NCBI GenBank assembly: GCA_029379385.1
Contig: CM055605.1
Location: 11,939,001-12,003,000 of the forward strand
Direction: 5' to 3'
DNA: 64,000 nt
Origin: Quillaja saponaria
Taxonomy: Eukaryota; Streptophyta; Magnoliopsida; Fabales; Quillajaceae
A program made the translations under genes and the position numbers. Below, in pieces: positions 1 to 11,095 of this stretch. Numbering within the stretch: position 1 is the first letter of the stretch; every line of letters starts with the position of its first letter. The notes beneath the pieces are model-generated. The model did no database searches, was not told where the DNA came from, and was given only the letters and a program-made list of their open reading frames with translations.

Positions 1-205
1 ACCAACCATCCAATGGGGTCTTCCAACTAACTAAGGCCTCCATCCTTTTCACAGTAGGATTACGGAGCGAAAGAGTGTGACAAACATTGATCTGCTCATC
101 GACATAGTTGTAAATCACCTTAGCAGGATTACCCGGCCATTGGAAAACTTTCATCAAAAAAAGCTTTATTTCTCCAGTTCCAAAGCATCCAAGCTTTCAT
201 ATGAC
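1..205 (-). pseudogene. LINE (L1-type) ORF2 / RNase H-like fragment
   Basis: The minus strand reads KAWMLWNWRNKAFF, then after a frame slip QWPGNPAKVIYNYVDEQI and MEALVSWKTPLDGW. The W-x-WRN signature and the closing 'W-K-x-P-x-x-GW' are hallmarks of the segment between the zinc-binding reverse-transcriptase tail and the RNase H domain of plant L1-type retroelements. At least one frameshift makes it a remnant; it is cut by the window edge, where the RNase H part would follow. Confidence 0.6.
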
Positions 206-1653
206 AATTTGTTTTAGAAAGAATTAAAAAGATGAGAGTGCAATACAGATTAGGATAGAAGTCTTCATTTAAAATTTAGGACTTATTTAGGAGGAAATCT
301 TTATAATAGAATTTATAAAGAATAGAAACTTATAATAATAATTTATTTAGAATGTTAAAAGAGAAATACAACTTATTTTATCCTTTTAGATTCGATATAT
401 GCATTATACGTGAGTTTCTCTTCGGTATATATTCAAGTGTGAAACGTATCAAATACGTTGCTCATGCGGAAGCTAGTTCATTGGAGTTGAGTGTTGACAG
501 TTTTTAGTTAGCAATTAAATTATTGAACTTAAAAAGAAAACATTTGTTTGAATTTCATTTTGTATTATAATTTCATATGTAAGTGTCTTTTGACCAATCA
601 TATTGTAAGTATCTATCTGACCCAACTGATGTGGCTGAGCAAGTAGTTTAACCAATGTAACATGATAAATTAAATGATTAACTCTTCGTATAAGTGTTCT
701 TGTAAAAAATGCAGATTGATTGATCCGGTATTCTCAGATATTATCATTAAATTATTATTTTACTGTAACAAGTGGAGGATATAATATGTAAAGGTCATTA
801 AAAAAAAACATAGCCTATTGTTGAACTTTTGAAGTTTTCACATTGGCTCATTGGCTCATTGGCTCATTGGCATCAAGGCATGCCAGCTGGGAAACTCATT
901 ATATATAGTAGTAGATTTTATCATACCATTATCAAGCCTAGAAATTTCCTTTGTTTTTCTCAATTGAATGAATCATGCACTCCATCATCATTAGTATAAA
1001 TAAGAATCTCATATGTATAAGATGTATGCATATGGTTCCAAAAAGTCAATCAATAATTAGTAGAGATTAAGTTTATATTCATACAAAAAACATAAGATCA
1101 GCAGAGATCCCTTCTAGTCACCTATCTTGGTTTAAATTATATAAATTTATATTTGAGTTAATTTTAAATTAATTAAAAAAAATACTAATTTAAAGAAAAA
1201 AAACTCATTTTTCAATATTTCTCTTCTTATCTATGAAGGAATTAATTATTTAAAATTAATTTCTATTTTAACAGTTTTATATTTTTCTTCTGAAAAAGAA
1301 AAAGAAAATTAAATACGCACAAGAACGCATACAATGATGCTAGTTTATATATACATCAATATCTATTGTATATTGATTAGATTGTCAAAACAGGAATAAA
1401 GGTTTCCTAATAACTTAATAGGTCATTTAGGACATACATCTCACAAAATTCTTTTGTCATAACATTGCTATGAGAGTCCTAATTATCTAAAACTCAAGAT
1501 CTTTTTATGTCTCTATCTTGAGGGGACGTACTAGTGATAAGTTCATATCTCAACCAACTAAAGATAATAATTTAATTATCTCATAATTAATTCTTAGCTA
1601 ACACCTCCAAAAGATCTTTTAATAGTGAAATAAAATTAATTACCCATCACACA
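201..1653. other. AT-rich spacer with an 8-bp tandem repeat
   Basis: No coding frame of note. At 841-870 the unit CATTGGCT is repeated 3.75 times. The rest is low-complexity AT-rich DNA in which I recognise nothing. Confidence 0.6.
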
Positions 1654-1662
1654 TTTAAAATA

Positions 1663-2121
1663 GAGTTTTTTTTATTCTATGCCCATTGGACATAGAATAA
1701 GAATTATTTATTACATTATAAAATGCGTAAATATCATTTAAATAATAAGAAACATTCATTCTATTTTCATACTTTTTAATTTCAATCTTTATTACATTGA
1801 AAATGTAATAACTTTATGACTTTTCCTATCTCTTATTATTTTCACTAACTTGAGGGTTAGGGTTGGAGTTAGGGTTATAGTTAGGGTTGGGGTTAGGGGT
1901 AGGGTTATGTTAGGATGTGGCAAAGGTAAAAAGTTAGTAAAAATAACAAGATAAGAAAAGTTAAAAAGTTATTATATTTTTCAATGTAATAAAAGCTAAA
2001 ATTAGTTAAAAAGTATTGCAATATAATAAATATTTCTTATTATTCAAAGAATATTTACACGTTCTATAATATAATAAATAATTCTTATTCTATGCCTAGT
2101 GGTCATAGAATAAAAAAACCC
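1663..2121. mobile_element. Foldback MITE (Mutator-like) with telomere-like repeats in the loop
   Basis: A 459-bp element flanked by the perfect 9-bp direct repeat TTTAAAATA (1654-1662 and 2122-2130). The ends are long imperfect inverted repeats: the left arm starts GAGTTTTTTTTATTCTATG, the reverse complement of the right end reads GGGTTTTTTTATTCTATG, and the pairing can be followed for over 100 bp (AGAATAAGAATTATTTATTA in both arms). The unpaired centre at 1852-1917 is a degenerate GGGTTA/TTAGGG array. A 9-bp duplication fits Mutator-like transposition; the element has no coding capacity. Confidence 0.8.
1852..1917 (+). repeat. Degenerate interstitial telomere-like repeat
   Basis: About ten imperfect GGGTTA units (GGGTTAGGGTTGGAGTTAGG and onward). 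The unit is closer to TTAGGG than to the usual plant TTTAGGG. It sits exactly in the loop of the foldback element, so it moved with the element and does not mark a chromosome-fusion scar. Confidence 0.75.
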
Positions 2122-2130
2122 TTTAAAATA

Positions 2131-3252
2131 TACTAAAATAAAAAATCCTTCAAGAATTCAATATGGTCAATGCGTTGATTCCCCACCTGTTAATACGTAT
2201 GTATTAATGTGACAATGAAGAAAACTAGCTAATTAATAGAACATTAGGTTGTCATTCAAGAACAAGTCAGATTCATTTATTTAATAATAATAGAGATAAA
2301 TGGCATGAAAAGTATAATATTGCTGCATACACACAAAGTTCTCATCCTATCTCCTCACACAACAAACATGTCACATGAGCATTTTAAACTTGCAATCAAA
2401 CACTCTCATGAACCCCTATGGATTCTTTTTTATTTCAATTATTATAATGAATTAATTGATAACAAAAATAAAAAGAATAAGAAAATTTACCAAACTCGGT
2501 GAAAAAAGTGGTGCCACTGAGATTTAATGATCTTTATAGACAATTATCATGAATATCTTAATTGCTTAGTTTGTTGGGATTCTAACATCTCCATCCTTTA
2601 AATAATAAAACATGGATGTCAATTAGATGAGAAGTTGAAGAGGCAAGTGCATAATTTAATTAATTTCTTGATTAATCTAATAATTTCAAGAAATCTCAAC
2701 CTTTCATTTTTCAATTGGAGGTTAGAAACTGGTGGGAAAAAAAATTGGTGGTTTGTAATCATGAAAGCATAACCCTTTCTCTTCTAACATCGTTTAGTTT
2801 TTTGGTAAATATTATTAATTTTAAAGAGAAGAAATAATGACATTAATAACTAAGTGAGAAAATGAAGAGACATATGCATAATTTAATTTATTTATAAATT
2901 AATTTAATCTATAATTATAATATGAAAATGCTTCACATTCTTAGTATAGAAAAATATTCTTAATTGTAATTCTAACAAATTTTAAACTTTTCGTTTTTCA
3001 AGTATTGGTTAGAAACCGGTAAATAAAATGTAAAGTTTTATAATCATAAATGCATGACTCTTTAAGATACAATGAATTCCTAATCTTATTAAATATTAAA
3101 TAGAAAATGAAACATTGTTGTAAGGAAATAGTAGTAGGATTCATGATGGAGAATAGAAAAAAGTTAGAAACTTAAAAGGATGTTTAAATTATAAAAATGT
3201 GTCGTAAAACTTAAGTAAATTAAATATTCATTAACTAACAATACAAGTATTA
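2131..3252. other. AT-rich spacer, no feature recognised
   Basis: Short open frames only, none with family resemblance or coding-like composition. Two loosely similar blocks (about 2640-2780 and 2860-3040, both containing 'ATAATTTAATT ... TTAGAAAC') suggest an old duplication. Confidence 0.45.
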
Positions 3253-3263
3253 ATAAGGCACTA

Positions 3264-3814
3264 GGGGTGCAAATGATCCGAGCTCGAGCTTTCTCAAAGT
3301 TCAGCTCAGCTCGTCAATTTTTAGTAGAGCTTAAGCTCTGCTCATGTTCATTAAAAGCTCATGAGCCCAAGCTCGCTAAAGGCTTGTTATGGATTATGAA
3401 GGCTCGGGCTTGGCTTGTGAGCTCATTTATGAGCTTATTTTCTAAAATTAGGAAAAGTGCATCATGAATGGAACCAAAGATATTTGAACCCCAAACCTAT
3501 TATAGAAAATGTAAGATGCATTGTCACTGAGCTAGACATATTATTATGTCATATTATTTAAATAAATATATTTATTATATGTTTATCTTATATATAAAAA
3601 TATAAATAAATAAATAAATTTAATTATTTTAAATGAGCCCGGCTCATGAGCTTTCGAGCTGAGCTTTGCAAAGTTCAAGATCGGCTCTTTTACTAAACGA
3701 ATCCTAAAATAAAGCTCAAGCTCGACTTAGTTTAGAAAACGAACCGAGCTTGAGCGAGCCTTTACCAAGCTTGTTCGTGAGCTGTTCATGAACAGTTCGG
3801 ATCATTTGCACCCC
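3264..3814. mobile_element. MITE with GGGGTGCAAATGATCCGA ends (Mutator-like)
   Basis: The ends are inverted repeats: left GGGGTGCAAATGATCCGAGC, right end reverse complement GGGGTGCAAATGATCCGAAC. The flanks carry an 11-bp direct repeat with one mismatch (ATAAGGCACTA at 3253-3263, ATATGGCACTA at 3816-3826), in the 9-11 bp range of Mutator-like elements. Inside, GAGCTC/CGAGCT motifs recur near both ends as subterminal repeats, with an AT-rich middle. No transposase. Confidence 0.75.
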
Positions 3815-4119
3815 TATATGGCACTAAGCGGAGAAAGAAAATAAAAAGACAATAGTTTATCATTGTATGTATCTAATGGAGTTGAAGTAATTTATAATTA
3901 ACACAAAACTAATGTTAGTTGATCGAAGTTGGATAAACCTTTAAGTGTTGAATAAAATTGTTGAATGAATTTAGAGACGGAGTTAAGTTGTTCCTTGATT
4001 TTTGTGTTTAACGGAACAATTTGGTGTCCACACAAAATTTGTTAAAATAGTAAGTTTCTATGTAGAGACGAAATCAACCTTTACCTATATAAGAAGTGTT
4101 TTGTCGTAGCATACAAAAA

Positions 4120-4540
4120 ATGGATTCTACAAGAGGAGGATCAATGTTATAGTACTTAAGCTCGATAGTCTAATGTTGTTATAGATGAAGTTTTAGTTGA
4201 AATGAACCAAATGAAAAATATGATAATGGACTTAGTATGCCCCAATTACAATTGGGATCCTGAAAATCCAAACCTCGATGATGCTGCACAGTTCTATGAG
4301 TTGTTGGCCACTCCTAATGAGCCAATATAGGAAGGCTGTAAGGAATACACTATTTTGTTGGCTATAATGGAACTATTGAATTGCAAGTTAGAGTTTAATG
4401 TGTTTAGGAACTATTACAATAGGTTCTTGACAATAATCAATAGTCTACTCCCTAAGGATGAGAAGTTACCTAAAAACTTTTACAAGTCCAAAAGAGATGG
4501 TGAATGAGTTAGGCATAAGTGTGTGTTTCTAGTTAAAAGT
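4120..4540 (+). pseudogene. CACTA (En/Spm) TNP2-like transposase N-terminal fragment
   Basis: Plus-strand reading AAQFYELLATPNEPI, in-frame TAG, then EGCKEYTILLAIMELLNCKL and LLPKDEKLPKNFYKSK, ending in a frame break. The same block occurs in the large CACTA element of this window (FYDLLNYAEEPLWEGC, ILPKTEKLLDNFYQSKKL). It is the region before the DDE domain of TNP2-type transposases. Neither the catalytic part nor CACTA ends are seen nearby, so this is an isolated old fragment about 1.3 kb upstream of the E1 beta gene. Confidence 0.65.
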
Positions 4541-5400
4541 TTTAATCGTTACATTTATAATTTTATGAACACGTTATTTTAAAACTAAAACTAAACTTTA
4601 TTACTTACCTATGTAACTTATTTAAGGATATTGGTCCTTTTTCTGCTGCTTCACAATCACACCATGGCTCACAATCACACCATGGCTGGGCATAGGGATG
4701 ACAATGAGAACTTAGGAGATGCATAATGTTATATTTATGTTTTAGTGTGTCTAACAATTTATATTATTATATTTTGTGGTAATGTTTGAATTCTATCTAT
4801 AAAATGATATTTTGTCTATGAAATGTTGTTTTTAATAGTTGGAGTTTTTAATTTGTAATCAACAGGTTTTCAAAAACAAAAAAACAAGAAATTCGTGGAA
4901 AAAAAAAAAAAAAAAAACTTACAGAGTTATCTATAACTGCAATAAAATATACACAAGAAGAGCGTGGATGCAAAATATATGTGACAATGTTCTGCAATAT
5001 ATGTGACCATGTTCTGCATCCAAGCCTTTCACATTGATCTAGATGTATTGTGTGCAAAAGTGATATTTGTAAAAATACTTTTCAAGTAGAGTTTTTTAAA
5101 AATATTGTATAAAAATTGAAAAAAAGTGTTTAGATGAATTAAGGTAAAAATGTTGTGAGATATAAAAAATTATTAAATTTATATTTTTTGAAAAAGTAAA
5201 TGAATATTAAAATTACTTAAAAATTATTTTGACAAATACTATGATTCTATTTGTCTAAATAAAATCATTATTAAAAAATATTTGAGTTTTAATTATTTTT
5301 TATTTGAACAAAATTCTTTTTTCAACTTCAACTTTCAACAGATTTTCATACTCTATAAAAAAATAATAAAAAAAAAGCGAAATTTGTTTTTTAACTAAAG
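4541..5400. other. AT-rich spacer upstream of the E1 beta gene
   Basis: Contains a 17-18 bp direct repeat at 4650-4685 (two copies of CACAATCACACCATGGCT) and an A tract at 4899-4917. No gene recognised. Confidence 0.45.
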
Positions 5401-5424
5401 TTTTGTGGAAAAGAGCAGCACTTT

Positions 5425-5560
5425 TGGGCTTAGGGCTTAGGGCTCATTTCTTGTTCTCCGTTCTCAAATCTCAATCTCACCTCCATCGTCTTAGTTCTGA
5501 ATCAGACACATCTTATACTGAGCTAATTGGAGAGCAGAGCTTCCGTTTTCTTTTTTCTTT
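5425..5560 (+). promoter_or_regulatory. Putative promoter/5' leader of the E1 beta gene with site II-like boxes
   Basis: TGGGCT at 5425-5430 is followed by two further AGGGCT/TAGGGCT units up to about 5442, then a CT-rich stretch (5530-5640). TGGGCY 'site II' elements are known in plants to be frequent in promoters of mitochondrial and housekeeping genes, which fits the gene 0.4 kb downstream. No TATA box stands out. The transcription start is not determined, and part of 5580-5820 could be a 5'-UTR intron. The assignment is inference from motif and position. Confidence 0.4.
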
Positions 5561-5845
5561 TTTTTCTTTTCAAGCAGGACATTCTCCTCTGAAGCTCGGT
5601 ACTCTTTTCTCTCTCCGCACATTTTCCTTTTCCATTGTCGTTGGAATTATGTTGCAACCTAACCTATCCATGATTGACCTCTTCGTTTTTCTATGTACTA
5701 GTTAATTGCGATACGAGGCTTGTATTGGATCTAATTATTTGATTTATACTCAGTATTCAATAATCAGTCTGTAATTGTATGGAGTCTGAATTTTAAGGTT
5801 TTCTGTAATAGAATTTGTTTTGGCGGTTCAAGAAACAGAACCAAG

Positions 5846-8800
5846 ATGTGGGGAATCATCAGACAAAATGTGTGGACAGGACGGTCTCCTGTTATGGTAT
5901 GCCTGGCTGATTTCTGTTGTGTGATTCACTTATCTTTGATTTCATTTTGTTGCTTTCTTTTGATGTGTATTTGCCTTGTAGAGTTTAGGCGCTGGCTTAT
6001 CAGCATTTAGGAGTTATTCTTCTGCTGGAAAAGAGGTAATGATTTTGAGAACTTGATTTATGTTGTGGGAATACTTTCTTTTTTTAATCAAATTTGATTT
6101 AGATACTGGTACAATCAAGTTTTCTTCTGAACTAGTATTCTGGAGAATGGTTGAACTTACTTTGCTTGGAAATTGAAAATGTAAGCAGATGACAGTCAGA
6201 GATGCTCTTAACTCAGCACTTGATGAAGAAATGTCTGCTGATCCTAAAGTCTTCTTAATGGGCGAAGAGGTAATAAAAATAGACAGTTTGTTTACTGATT
6301 CTGATCTTTGCTTTTGTATTCTTATGTTTCTTTTTCTTTTCCTGAGTGTAGGTTGGGGAATACCAGGGTGCATACAAGGTTAGAATTTTACATGTTCATG
6401 ATAATTAACTATTTTTCGTGTATTTGGGGACCCATCTGTGGATTTATGAATGTAATAACAGCCAGATGTTATTTTTCTTATCTTTTTTAGATATCCAAGG
6501 GTCTTCTGGAAAAGTATGGGCCTGAGAGGGTTCTTGATACCCCAATCACTGAGGTTATTCCCGTTACTTGACTTGCAAATCCTATTTTTTGATTCCTTTT
6601 GTTAGTTTGTTAAGCAAATTCTTACTCATTACTTTTTCCCCCCTTTCTAAGCTCAAGCTTATATTGTTATTATACCAAAGCTTACGCTTTACTGCTAGTC
6701 CTATCCAACTGCTATAATTCTGGTAATTATATTATGTACACTTTAGTGATAGATGTTGGATTATGTTATCTATCTATAAAATGTTTTGCAGGCTGGGTTT
6801 ACTGGAATTGGAGTTGGTGCTGCCTACTACGGTCTAAAGCCTGTCGTGGAGTTTATGACATTTAACTTCTCCATGCAGGTGTGAGGTTCTCCATGTTAAT
6901 TATGTTTTAATGATTTTGTTATTTTAATTGATAGAAATATCACCGACTTAGATATGGATCAGAAATGGCATGTTTGAGCTATCAGTGGTATGCCAGAAGG
7001 TTTTGCATGTGTTGTCATCCTAACCCAATGTTCCATATCCTGCCTGAAAATCTTTATATATCAACCAGGGAAGCTATAACACTGGATTTAGTACTAGCCA
7101 TGGGCTTGCCTTTAATGGACCTGAGGGAGAAAGGGGGAAACTGTAGATAGTTGTTGAGCTCAGCTAGATTCTTTGACGAGTTATTAGCATGTTAAAGCCA
7201 GATATTAGGTCATAAAAATCTAATATTGTTCCTGCTCAGAAAATGGAGAAGCAACATACTTTGTTGCAAACTCCAGGAAAGAGAAGTTAACTAGTTCTAA
7301 TTGAGGAGATATGCAAGGTTCAATCTACATGAATAATCTTTATATGGCCAAAGGAAGAGACGAGGATTCAGTGGTTAACATTTTGTTGCAAGCATATGGA
7401 AACTTGATTAGATGGCTCAAAAATGTTTAGAAATTTTTTTTCCATACCGGTAGCCACATGGAAATATATTAAATTTGACAAAAAGAGGTTTTAGTAGGAA
7501 AAATGGAAATGAGGATCTGTGTGGATAGTTGAGGGGAAAACGAAAAAAGAAAAAAGGAGTTTGGTAGGAGAGGAGAGAGGAGAGAGGTGCTCACATCCAG
7601 AAGCCGAAGTGATGGACAAGGTCTTTTATTTTTGTTTCTAGGGACAAAATCTGTAATTTACCGGTCATTTATTAGCCTGTGCCGTGGCCTTTGAATGACT
7701 GGATTGCCACTATAGCATGATAGTTTTTGAAACTGTATACATGAAGCAGATATAGTTATCGTCTTGTGAATGTGCTCACATGTTCGTTAGATCACTCATC
7801 TAAATTTAGTGTTTTCTAGACAAACTATGAAATTTTCCTGACATCTATTCCTTGAGCATGTACATTAATATATCCACTTCATTCTCTGGTTGGGTTACAG
7901 AAATTTCATAGTTGTCGTACTGGATAGTTTGAATCTTCTTTCATAATTTTTATAGCCCATTGGCCTTACAAAAGATTTCTGTAGTTCATCCCTTGGCTCA
8001 AGTGCTTTCAGTCATTTAATGACTAGTTTCTTAACCAGCTTTGACATGCTATAATATTGTATTCTGTCTTGTTGTTGATTGACTCCCTCCCAAAAGAACC
8101 TCATTTGTGGCTTGGTCTGCAGGCAATAGATCACATAATTAATTCTGCTGCAAAGTCAAACTATATGTCTGCTGGGCAGTTATCTGTACCTATTGTCTTC
8201 AGAGGACCTAATGGTGCTGCTGCTGGAGTTGGTGCTCAGCACTCTCATGTATTTTCCCTTGATCTTTTATGTAACTAGCTTCTTTTTAGTTGTTGTGTGG
8301 ATCCTAGTCATGCTCTATGGAAGAGTCTAGAATATGTCCATTAATCCGTGACTTCTATGCAGTGTTATGCCTCTTGGTATGGCTCCTGCCCTGGATTGAA
8401 GGTGTTGTCACCGTATTCATCTGAAGATGCCCGTGGGTTGCTCAAAGCTGCCATTAGAGACCCTGATCCTGTTGTCTTCCTTGAAAACGAATTGTTGTGA
8501 GTAGTCCATTGCTTGGGTGATTCTCGAGTATTCAAATTCTCCGTACTGTATAATTGTTGAAGCTGATGCTAGTTTTGTCCTTAAGATATGGTGAGTCGTT
8601 CCCCGTTTCAGCAGAAGCTCTTGATTCTAGCTTTTGCCTTCCAATAGGAAAAGCTAAGGTAACTTTTATGGCATGAAATATACCTTAGACATGATTTCTT
8701 GCCCTTACACTTTGTTACAATTTTGTGTTTCATCTTCATCCTCCTCTTGTACTCTTCTAACTTTTAACAGATTGAAAGAGAAGGTAAGGATGTTACCATC

Positions 8801-9868
8801 ACAGCATTTTCAAAGATGGTGGGTTATGCTCTCAAGGTATGTTCAGGTTTGAATCTTTGGCATTATAGAAAAATATCGTCTCATGAATATCATACATAAT
8901 ATATGGATTAGTAACAATATGAGAAAGGAATATATATTTTATTTAGCATGAGTGATAATAAATTGGAGAGGAAACGAGGGGATCTGGGTAAAGTTTGCAC
9001 AATCTGTGTGTTAATTATAATTTTTATTAGAACTAGGAAAGTTGGATTCCCTCTCTCATCTTCCACCCCACTAACAAGAGAGAGAGTATCTGGAAATAAC
9101 CATGGTTCCTAATGTTCAGGCTGCCGAGATATTGGCTAAGGAAGGAATCAATGCTGAGGTAAAGTCAAAAGTCTTTCTTTTTCCCCCCTGAAGTTCTTCT
9201 TTTGGTTACTCAGTGATGGCTGATCTTAACATTATAGGTTATAAATTTGCGCTCCATTCGGCCACTGGACAGATCCACAATCAATGCGTCGGTCAGAAAA
9301 ACCAGCAGATTGGTGACAGTTGAAGAAGGCTTTCCTCAGCATGGTGTTGGTGCAGAAATCTGGTTTTTATCTTTAAACTTACATCTCTATGATGCTTTTT
9401 ATGTTTGGGAATTCTGTAAATTTATACTCTGTTTCGTTCTCTTAAACAGCATGTCTGTTATTGAGGATAGTTTGGGGTATCTAGATGCACCTGTTGAGAG
9501 AATTGCAGGGGCTGATGTTCCAATGCCGTATGCTGCCAATCTGGAGAGGATGGCTGTTCCCCAGGTCATTTCTCTGAAATATTTATCTCCTCTTCAGAGA
9601 ATATCTTTATATGCCTCTGAAGTTTTGACCTATGCTGTTAATATCTAAATTCTTTAAATGGGTGGAATAGCTTTGTGGAAGATGGTTTTTGTTGCCAAAC
9701 TGGAGATTCTTAAAATTAGGTTATTGAGTTCTTTGGATATTGGTGCAATTAATGTTTGGGAATTCATCACTGTTTTATTATGTGCCATGGCTGTTACAGA
9801 TTGAAGATATTGTTCGTGCAGCAAAGAGAGCATGCTACAGATCTGTACAGAAGGCTGCAGCAGCTTGA
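5846..9868 (+). CDS. PDHB: Pyruvate dehydrogenase E1 component subunit beta, mitochondrial (14 coding exons)
   Basis: Beta subunit of the thiamine-diphosphate E1 enzyme of the mitochondrial pyruvate dehydrogenase complex, which decarboxylates pyruvate and acetylates E2 lipoyl groups. Exons read by eye with GT-AG borders: 5846-5896, 5982-6035, 6189-6269, 6352-6378, 6491-6553, 6792-6878, 8123-8248, 8363-8496, 8586-8658, 8771-8836, 9120-9158, 9238-9362, 9450-9564, 9800-9868 (TGA). The joined frame stays open for 369 residues, close to the Arabidopsis protein (about 363). Residues 1-35 form an Arg/Ser-rich presequence (MWGIIRQN start; [10 protein letters not shown] end). The pyrimidine-binding transketolase domain follows, with [13 protein letters not shown] (Glu61/62 region, the conserved E1 beta acidic site), then PIVFRGPNG and a transketolase C-terminal domain ([17 protein letters not shown]). 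The start is chosen because it gives the presequence and is the only in-frame ATG before it. Intron 6 is the longest (1,244 bp). No break is seen, so the gene looks functional. The 3' end was not located; one AATAAA lies at 10631. Confidence 0.96.
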
Positions 9869-10847
9869 TTTTATCAATTTATCCAGCAAATCCTGGTTAG
9901 TTTTATTGGTTGCGAAGCGTGTTACTTTTCTTCTAATATTTGGAACATGAAACTGTCAGTGGCTCAAAGATTAAGTTTGACTTCTGCTTTAAAGAAGTAC
10001 TGATACTGGAAAACTGCTAAATGTATCAGGATACGCAGAGGTAGTACATTTTTTCCCTTCTCATCACGTTCGGGAATAACTTCTTTCTTAATAACTTGGA
10101 GACCATTTGACAGAAGGCAGAAAATTCTGTCTCAATTTCCTGTTTGCATTTGGCAGTGGCATATAACACAGAACCACACCTTCGGAGCCAACAATTTCAT
10201 GTTTATTTGTTTGTTTGGCTCCCTTTCCACTGCACTATTTTTTGTAAGTTGAATGGTACTGTTTTTGAGTTTTTCTTCATTTAGTTTGCTGGTGCCCCAA
10301 AATTCTTGTGCTGGAAGGTGCTGGTACATGCGTCTTAACTTTTAACCTTGTCACTCCCTCACACAAACAATGGAAAACAAAACAACAATAAAAGAGAAAG
10401 GAAAAGGGTAAAGAAGGGACAGTTTGAAGTATATTTTGAAATAAGTGAAAATGGGTGTACGTCAATTATTGTTGTTATGTTACTCTTTATTGCTCAACTA
10501 AGTGGAACTTTAATTTCGACATTCCAATGACCAAAAAACTACTAAAGTTGATGATATTATTTGCACTAATGTCTTTAAACATGTATGATTCTATGTACTT
10601 CATCGTGTAACTGGGTTTTTCTGTTTTTCCAATAAAAAACTGACGGTCAAATGAAGTAGTAGGGTGTCCAATACATAGTTGGTAATTTTTGCCAACTCAG
10701 AAAATTCTGTCTTTTTATAAAGTGTATGAAATTCAAGATGAAGCTGGAATCTGGCATCAACTGCTGAAGAAAGTTCCATGGTATAACAGGGCTTTAATAT
10801 TCAAATCTAGAAAATTGTTCATGGGTCCCTCCCTCAAAACGCCATAG

Positions 10848-11095
10848 GCACCGTTTGGTAGCATGGCTGCGGCCAAGGTCAGTTGTGCAGCTGGGGCTGT
10901 GCTGTGGCCTGTTTGGGCTGTTGTGTCCTGCGGCTTGTTTGAGCTGCTGCGTCCTGTGGTGTCAGCTGCAGTGAAGAAGCTGCCCCCGATGTTAGTTGTG
11001 CTGCTGGGGACGCACTGCGATCTGTTTGGATTGCTGCGTTAGTGGCAGCAAGAAGCTGTCCCAGACCAGCTTCTTTGCTGTGACGCAGAGAAGAT
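10848..11095. repeat. GC-rich block with CTGC-rich internal repeats, probable truncated transposon
   Basis: Starts GGCACCGTTTGGTAGC, which resembles many plant DNA-transposon ends, and continues with repeated 'TGTGCTGCTGGGG / GAAGCTG / CTGTTTG' modules. Base composition contrasts sharply with the surrounding AT-rich DNA. A matching inverted end is not visible at the right, so it may be truncated. Confidence 0.4.

Noticed and set aside
1852..1917. Telomere-like array as evidence of a chromosome end or fusion
   Set aside because: The array is short, degenerate and enclosed by inverted repeats with a target-site duplication, so it is part of a mobile element.
6189..6383. Separate small gene starting [15 protein letters not shown]
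   Set aside because: This is exon 3 of the E1 beta gene read through into its intron.
7560..7590. GAGAGG microsatellite as a GAGA-type regulatory element
   Set aside because: Short simple repeat in intron 6 of the E1 beta gene; nothing supports regulation.
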